Positions 57,016-64,000 of a stretch of 64,000 nucleotides of DNA are shown here, piece after piece. A program made the translations under genes and the position numbers. This DNA is from Cycas panzhihuaensis (Eukaryota; Cycadophyta), in contig CM041465.1 of NCBI GenBank assembly GCA_023213395.1, forward strand, positions 145,335,741 to 145,399,740, in the 5' to 3' direction. Numbering within the stretch: position 1 is the stretch's first letter; each line of letters opens with the position of its first letter. The notes under the pieces are model-generated. The model had not been told where the DNA came from and made no database searches. It was given only the letters and a program-made list of their open reading frames with translations.

Positions 57016-57495
57016 TGTTAGAATTTATAATCACAATTTTGACACCATATTAGAAATGTAGCGTACAACACAATGGAATATAAGATGCATGTATTATGGC
57101 AAAATAATCTCATGAATTATTTACACATAATGAATAAACATGAATGTAAAATAAATAACACATCAAGCATGCACCACATAAAAACAACAGATTTATATGT
57201 GGAAAACACACTGTGGGAAAAACCACAGGAGAAGGTGGAGTTAGGAGCTCCTCTTTATGATCAGAAGTACATCTCCTTTCTCAAGTTCTCAAGTGGTGTG
57301 TTTATATATTTATAGAAATGTTAATCTCATGAGTAGCCTATTATGTCTTTTGAGCCCTTACATCATCCAATAACATAATTGCATAGATATGTGTGCATCT
57401 CACATATCTCAATGTGTGTGAATGGTGAGATTGTGTATGTGTGCATCACATTAACATTAAACATTACATATATGATTAAATCACATATTCTAACA
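57016..57495 (-). repeat. Copia OP 5' LTR (right)
   Basis: Minus-strand TGTTAGAATATGTG (57495) to AAATTCTAACA (57016), followed by the primer-binding site TGGTATCAAAACC (57015-57003). Confidence 0.82.
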
Positions 57496-57740
57496 CGTGA
57501 GACTAAATATGTGTATACTTGACAAAATAAATAGAAGGGGAAGGAACTAGCAATCAGTCAACAACCAACACTTAAGATAAAAAAACTATTCAAGGGTTTA
57601 CCTGCAAAAGATATCCTGAGGATGTTGGTGGCGACAAAAAACATGGCCAAGCAACTACAACTCACTATCCTATTAGAGCAAGTAATCGAGCGTAATGTTC
57701 CACCCCCTTTTCAATCTGCAAAGCCGTATGTTTAATGAAA
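57496..57740 (+). pseudogene. Gypsy N, continuation after copia OP
   Basis: The frame reads KKLFKGLPAKDILRMLVATK and NMAKQLQLTILLEQVIE, matching the gag-to-protease spacer of F (MEELFKGLPAEDIPRML). With 40469 on the other side it restores continuity to element N. Recognisable sequence ends near 57720 with no LTR. Confidence 0.85.
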
Positions 57741-60700
57741 TTAATGTCAAATTTATTTCTTTCTAAGAGGGAAAGCGATTTGTTGATTTAAGTAGGAATG
57801 AGACAACACTTATTAGGCTCCACAACCCACCATAGGGCATTCCTATATGCATTGCCCCTAGCCCCATTTTAAAATCATGCCTTGCATGTCCTCCCTCTGC
57901 AATGCTCCAAATCCATGGTGATGCTCCTGAACACTAGATATAGGAATCATGTCAAGGACTCATTTTTAGACATCGAATGTTGTGCTAAGCCGACCGCACA
58001 TAGCAGTCCACATCCTCCTTTAGATATATTAGACAATTCTTCCACATAAGAAGAAACCATTCCCTCTTGGAGGGTGACATCTTTTATTTATTATTAGTGG
58101 CACATAAACATAATTACTGGATAATCGATTATCAAATTTAGAGGGCCTATCCCTCAAGGATGCTATCACTTTCCATTGAGGCACTAGTCTTACTAAGAGA
58201 CATATACTCCAATTTCCATCTATACTCGTAGAGGCATTAAGGGGTCTTCCTACTTGGTACCACACATCAAGAGGGTATCATGCCTCCTATCTCCTAGTCA
58301 ATCCACCTCAATAAATGTTAATCCATTCCACGTATCCCTCTTAATCCCGTATGGGAAAGACATCATGGCAAATCCATGCACATATATTGCATCAATGGCA
58401 AGAAGACACACATAAATAACACCCAAGGATCCACCCTAAGCAACACATGCAATTAGGGGTAAATTATCCAAGGGTCCTCCAGAAGCAACACATGCTAAGG
58501 GTAAGCTACCCATGAGTCCTCCCGAAGCAACGCATGTTAAAGGTCCATCAAAATCTTCTGTGCAGTAGGATTTTTAATGTCTTTCAAATTTTTAGTTTCC
58601 TCTTTAAGAAGACAAGGGTTTTTTATAAGTTTCTCCTTTGCTCCTTATTAGTATTTAATGGAGGACTTTCAATGCTTATATTTTTTCTATTGGTAATGCT
58701 CTATTAATATTACTTTTGATAAGTATAAATTATATTGATCTAATTACAAGTCAAGTAGGCTACATAATTTTTGACATATCATCAATCAAGTCCATAGTTC
58801 AATTAATAATTTCTTAGGCAATCATATTCTAATTTTTTACATGCCCAACACATTATATACTGGACTAAAAATTAATAATATAAACCATCGCAGGATTTCT
58901 CAATAAAAATTTGAATCAAACAATTCATTCTTATGCAAAATGCATTCATTTTTCACTATAAATTCTCTTTTTTATTTTTCTGCTCATTTGTTATACTATT
59001 GTTGGTTAAGAGTGTGTACGGACTTGCCACATTAGATCTGTACAACTATGATGTGTATAGGGTAGTACACAACCCTCAAATCTCACAAACCCTAGTTTTA
59101 GAGAGAGAATTCATTTTGAAGGGTCAAACAAAGGTATTTTTCCACAAAACTTAAAAGGACAATAGATCAAGGCATGGTGCATCAAATGGGGGACTGTACT
59201 TGCAATTTGTATGGCCTTGTAGTCACCCATACGACTATTTGTAGGTCCATATGGCTACTGTACAGATTTCTTAGATTGGGATAAAACTTTCCTAAAACAT
59301 GGAAAATTTCTTAACATTTTCAAACATATAATTTTTTGGAAATTCTGATAGTCAAAGCTCAAGTTATGAGCATTTTAGTGGCTCTAGGGTTTATGAAAAC
59401 AAATTTTTAAAATAAAAGCATTTATTACAAAAAAAATAAATACAAGAGTTTAGAAATGATTAATTCATCCTTCAAAATACTTTCCATTAGTCCAAACACT
59501 TAATACTGATATAAATAATATAAAATTAAAAATCCATATCTCATTTATGACTAGTAATAAATACCTTCATAGCACAATTATGACTTATTTTGCAATGGGA
59601 AATAGATAGAAGAGAAAATGAATGTGAACTAATGGCAACAACCCAAGACATGCCCTTAGTTGATTTTAGTCCTTCTTCATCCTTTCCTCCAATAGCGTGT
59701 CCCTATGCAAAACTTTTTTTCTTTTGTTTAACCCTCTATATGTTTATATAGAAGAGTATTTGGAGGAAGAGGAAGCTTACTGGAGAAGTTAGACTCACCT
59801 TTTGCACATCACTTCATGTTTTGAATTTATGACTTAAGGTTAAGTTGTACCTCTTTAATGAAGCACTTACCTTAAAAGTTGTGCAAACTCTTAACCACTT
59901 AATTTTTCCTCTTTTAATTTAAAATTACTTTTAATTCTTGAGGGTCTTTAGCCATTAAAGGGGGATAATTTCCCTCTTGTGACATCTCTCCCCACCCTCG
60001 AAAGATCATTGCCCCCAATACTTAAAGCCCTTTTATGTTTGTTTGTTCTTTGAAGTATATGTACAATATAGAATGGTGTTGACCAAGCTAGCACACTTAT
60101 TTCCATATGGACAAGCTAGTGTCCTTTCCATTGTTTGCGAATAGAGTATATCCTTATTAGGTGACCATATTATGGAGTAATGATGTAGTAGTTACATATC
60201 CACTAGTAAGGTGGTATACGTTATAGTTGAGAACTTTGTTAAAAATGAACGATTTGAATAGTATGTGAGCTTAAGTTGATAATGCTGTCCCATGATAAAA
60301 TAAGTATATATACACCCTAGTAGGCTTATTGGATCAAAAACTATTTTGATCAAATTGCTTAAGATTATATCCAATATCTCAACAACATATTCAACTTGTT
60401 GAACGTCAACACACTTATTATTGATCATCATTTTTGTGATTAATATCTCACCATTTTCATGCAATCCAATAATATTATTCCTGTCAGATCTTATAGAAAC
60501 ATGAGTAGCTCAGGGTCATGACTAACCACCTTTGAATATATGTTTTTGGATTAAGTTGTTTTATTTTGGAAATATGATTGATTTTTTTTATTACTATAAT
60601 TGTAGCAACATAATATGCTTTATTTGTATATGTTTATTGTTTTTAACATGACGGCTAAGGGAACGATGTCCAATTGACTAAGACAACATGATTTGATATA

Positions 60701-62270
60701 AAGAAGTTATATAAATTAAAATATCAACTCAATTGATGTTTAAACTCTTTGGTGCTCTTAAAATGATAGAGATTGAATCCAATAGTACAAATTTTGATAA
60801 ATTTATGAATTCGTATTTAAATAATTTCTTCTATCATTCCTTAGTAGTATGCCTCATAGATCTACTAATCCATATTTCTCTTACAATACTTTAGCTAGAT
60901 TCATATCATAAATGGGATGCTATTACAATGTATTCGTTATTTTTAGATTTAAGTGTTTCCAATTAAGGACTAGTATTGATCAAAAGTTGTTGTCAACACA
61001 TAATTATATCACGATTGAGCACTTATCCATACTATGAATCTATTTGAATTATAGTGATTATTTGTTATCCAAAATGGTATCAAAGATAATCATCTAGTAT
61101 TGGTCTCCATATGGTTTATGTCATACCTAATAAAATTTTTAACTTTGAAAATAGAGGATGCTTATCATTTTATATATAAGCTACCTACTTGTAGCTATAT
61201 AGAGTATCTATAATGCCCAGAATACGATGTTCCAACTGATTTGGATCATAAGATCTTATATTTTCTCTCTCTTTACAGTGAATTGCTTGAATCAATGACA
61301 TGATATAATATAAAATATATCTATATATATTACCATAGAGTCAATCATATTTATATATTGATACTTACCAATACGAGGAAGATACATATATATTTATTTG
61401 CTTTGTCCTCTAGTTACTTATTTTATCTTGCAATATAGGTAACTAATCTGAAACATATATATAATTGCCATCTCATTAGCATATTGCGTTTTGTCAAAGA
61501 ATCATTTTGATGAGTGGGTATCTATTAGTATCCCATATAACTATCAAATTTTTAATATTTCAAGGTTTTTAGCACAATGATGAACTCATCATTTAATATA
61601 AATTACAAGTAATAATTTATGAAGGAAATACATTCTCTTCAATACTCTTACAATTATTTCTCATTATTCATCTTTTTGTATTGATTGTTCCCTTCTCTTC
61701 CTTTAGAATTGATTAGTGCATGCATGTAATAAAATAATTCCATGACTGTTTTACAATAACTATCGTTTCTTATTACGCATTATAGTTGCTTTTGTCATAG
61801 ATGGTAAAATGTCATGCAAGTGCATTCATTTTGTAGAGAAATTTGAAATACAAATTCAATGTAGAACTGCACATATGTTGGCTAGATTAGGAGGTTGCTA
61901 TTTTCAATTTTTTCCTATCATATGATTGTGATTACCAACATACTTGTCCCATTCATAATGATAGTATGATTTCATTAAGAATTCTTTTTGAGAATCTGAT
62001 TTCATCCTCAAAACTACTCAGAATTGGATTTATGATTTAAGTTTCATGAACCAAGTAGGTCTTATATCTTTATTATGGTTTGCACATTCCAAACCAGTGC
62101 AATTCTAGAGTTGTCGGCACGTCTAAATCATAATGAAGGTTGCTTACTTTTTGTAGAACTGTTAATTTTATCATAACAGGAATGGAGAACCTAAAATGAA
62201 AGGATTACTATCAATTAACATGAAAATTAATTTCATACCAATGATAAATCTTAGACATAATCATTTCTCA
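57741..62270 (+). other. Unassigned AT-rich DNA
   Basis: No recognisable protein, RNA gene or LTR pair. Short open stretches (58029-58265 minus, 58933-59154 plus, 60192-60464 minus) show no known motif. It is the least element-like part of the window and may be old, decayed elements or low-copy intergenic DNA. Confidence 0.4.
58425..58548 (+). repeat. Three-copy imperfect tandem repeat
   Basis: Units at 58425-58469, 58470-58511 and 58512-58548 share the core gtcctcc-gaagcaacacatg-taagggt with substitutions and small deletions. Confidence 0.8.
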
Positions 62271-62830
62271 TTAAAATTTTACAATGCATGGTACATGCAT
62301 AAATACATGACTTAAGCAAAATATAAATCCTATCTAATGGACACGTGATGTGAGAGTTGTAACCCTCAATGACTCATCACTCACATAACAATAAAATATT
62401 CTAAAATTTAATATGATACAAAACTTTTGGGGGAGGCTCATAATAAAACTTATAAGCCACAAATAAATATTAATGTCAACACCCCCCTTTAATGTTTATT
62501 TCATTTCTTCTAACACCTAAACCATCCCTGAAACTATGGAATCTATCATGTACGAGTGGTTTGGTGAAGATGTCAGACAATTGTTCTTTTATTGGCCTAT
62601 ACACCATCTCAATTGAACCTTTTTTAATAGATTCTCAAACAAAGTGGTGGTGCACCTCAATGTATTTGGTGTGAACATGGAACAGAAGATATTTCACAAT
62701 TTTCAAAGTACTTTGATTGTAACAATACAAGATAGTTGGTTTCAATTGTGTTTGTCCTTATATGGTGTCCTAAGTCAAGTGAAAAGTCTAAAAACACAAG
62801 CAATCTTTTTTGGTGTGTGGTGGGATCATT
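62270..62830 (-). mobile_element. Copia S: RNase H tail plus 3' LTR
   Basis: On the minus strand: NQSTLKIVKYLLFHVHTK, IEVHHHFV, EQLSDIFTKPLVHDRFHSF, RDGLGVRR (about 62720-62500), then polypurine aaagggggg and an LTR starting TGTTGACATT at 62481. The LTR end is not clear (about 62270). Everything upstream of RNase H is missing. Confidence 0.78.
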
Positions 62831-63544
62831 TTTAATCTTAAGTGTCTTTTTTTGTGTGTTGGCAACGCAAAACATATTTAAGTGCCTTTAAATCCTTTTT
62901 TTTTTTTTAACACTAAGGAAATAATCATTTAAGCACTACATCTCATTTCAAACAACATTTTTTTTAGACAAATCAAAGATATTTTCATCATTTGAGACAT
63001 TGAACTTACATTGAACAAATTCCAGCATCATTTCAACCCACTTTTGATCATTCCAAAACATTAAAATTTTTTAAAATCTCAAGTGAGAGGCTCAAAAAAG
63101 GTTAATAATCTTGCCTCATTGTCTTAAGCTTCAAGCATTCCCTAGAAGACCAATTGACTGTATGGCCAATGCACAACAATTAAGACATCTTGTTGGGAGG
63201 CTCACAAAGGGTATTATTAGAGATGTGAACTCTTAAGGTAAAGCACAGCATGCTATGTAGATCAACCTTGTCTCAATGAACTAAAATTAATTTTTGGCCA
63301 ATTGTTGGATCTCATATATAAATCAGGGTTGGATCATTTGAGAGTGAAACCCTCCACTTTGTTTTTCACAATTTTCAGTTGTTGGAGCTCTCTTATACAT
63401 TAGAGTTGTTGTTGTGCTTGCAAGCGGAACTTAAGCAATGTAACACAATAGTTCCAAGGTCAATTTCTAGGTACAAAACTTAACTTTAAAAAAAATAAAA
63501 TAAAATAAAACATGGTTGCATCTATGCTTAGTGCTAGCCCCATC
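62831..63544 (+). other. Unassigned DNA
   Basis: T- and A-rich tracts (62897-62909, 63487-63511) and a TATA-like catatataaatca near 63313. No coding sequence recognised. Confidence 0.4.
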
Positions 63545-64000
63545 TGTTGGGACATATTTTGACACATAGACCTTGAAGAAGACGAAATACAGACTTGCAT
63601 TGACCAGAGGAATGCAAGTACAGACTATACAAAGGTAAGCACTATGGAAAAAAGTGAAAAACATGCAATCTGGGTACGTATGACAGATGTGTACCTTTTT
63701 GGTACGCATTACAGGATGCATAGCATTTTTGGTACGCTAACAGACAGCAAGGTACATATGGACAGATCTGACCCAAAGGCACCCAAAATGATGACGTCAA
63801 CCCAAAAGGACATATGTACAGATGTACGGACCAAGAAAGACACCATTAAGGAGACTTAATCATGTGTTAAAGTGAAAGGGTACCTTAGTGACAACAAGGT
63901 ATGGTTATGACTTTGGGTCATAACCTTTCACCCAAAAGACATCAAAGGGGCATATTTAATGATGCTTTGAGGACCATTCCAGTGTGAGAGCCGAGTGATT
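63545..64000 (+). repeat. LTR T: start of a plus-strand LTR of the gypsy F family
   Basis: Starts TGTTGGGACATATTTTGACAC and includes GTAC-rich sequence, the inverted repeat GGTTATGAC/GTCATAACC (63903-63925) and the ggctctcac motif at the window edge in the opposite orientation to F. No polypurine tract precedes it, so it is a 5' or solo LTR. It continues beyond the window. Confidence 0.82.

Larger units (their letters stand above)
40470..57495 (-). mobile_element. Copia OP: minus-strand, apparently non-coding LTR element with nested insertions
   Basis: LTRs at 40470-40952 (483 bp) and 57016-57495 (480 bp) are clearly homologous. The left LTR has a polypurine tract on its inner side (minus strand attaaggggga, 40963-40953) and the right has TGGTATCAAAACC as primer-binding site (57015-57003). 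Flanks CATAA and CGTGA form a target duplication differing by two G/A transitions, and both flanks are gypsy N. Interior without nests (40953-44176 and 56630-57015) has no recognisable copia protein. Confidence 0.85.

Noticed and set aside
58425-58548. CRISPR-like repeats
   Set aside because: The units are adjacent, degenerate and have no unique spacers; an ordinary tandem repeat in plant nuclear DNA.
18925-63700. tRNA or small RNA genes
   Set aside because: Primer-binding sites (TGGTATCA...) match tRNA ends but are retroelement signals; I found no cloverleaf-like sequence with A and B boxes.

Overview
This window is repeat-packed plant nuclear DNA. It is AT-rich, and almost every recognisable coding trace belongs to LTR retrotransposons of the Ty1/copia and Ty3/gypsy types. 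The copia elements carry plant-type primer-binding sites beginning TGGTATCA, one gypsy element ends in a chromodomain, and two captured host fragments look like plant proteins. The heavy nesting and decay suggest a large plant genome, possibly a gymnosperm; the sequence alone does not settle the species. I found no intact host gene, tRNA, rRNA or CRISPR array.

Layout. 1-4544: the 3' part of a chromodomain gypsy (Gypsy-1) with its 3' LTR, sitting inside copia A. 4545-12147: two related copia polyproteins in a head-to-tail row (A and B). 12148-12600: minus-strand copia tail (C). 12601-13515: 3' end and LTR of another gypsy (D). 13516-15692: minus-strand gypsy gag plus 5' LTR (E). 15693-17504: unassigned. 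17505-21120: plus-strand gypsy K, which lacks reverse transcriptase. 21120-21658: copia tail J. 21659-34086: minus-strand gypsy GH, split by copia I (26072-30735). 34335-39535: minus-strand copia L and M. 39540-57740: a four-level nest in which gypsy N contains copia OP (40470-57495), which contains copia Q (44177-56629), which contains gypsy F (45611-51158). 57741-63544: mostly unassigned AT-rich DNA with a copia tail (S). 63545-64000: the start of an LTR of the F family.

The most interesting object is copia I. Its two 373-bp LTRs look identical by eye, it has a primer-binding site and a polypurine tract, and it has no pol gene. Its interior carries fragments of two unrelated host genes in opposite orientations: the C-terminal catalytic part of a ubiquitin-specific protease (minus strand) and the C-terminal RNA-binding domain of a La protein (plus strand). 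It reads as a young, non-autonomous, gene-capturing retrotransposon.

The other elements are mostly dead. Premature stops are mainly TAG in place of expected Gln or Trp codons, and catalytic Asp and Glu codons are often replaced by Asn or Lys. That fits long-term deamination of methylated cytosine. Two gypsy copies (F and K) have lost the pol core but keep gag and protease regions, so they would depend on a complete relative for movement.
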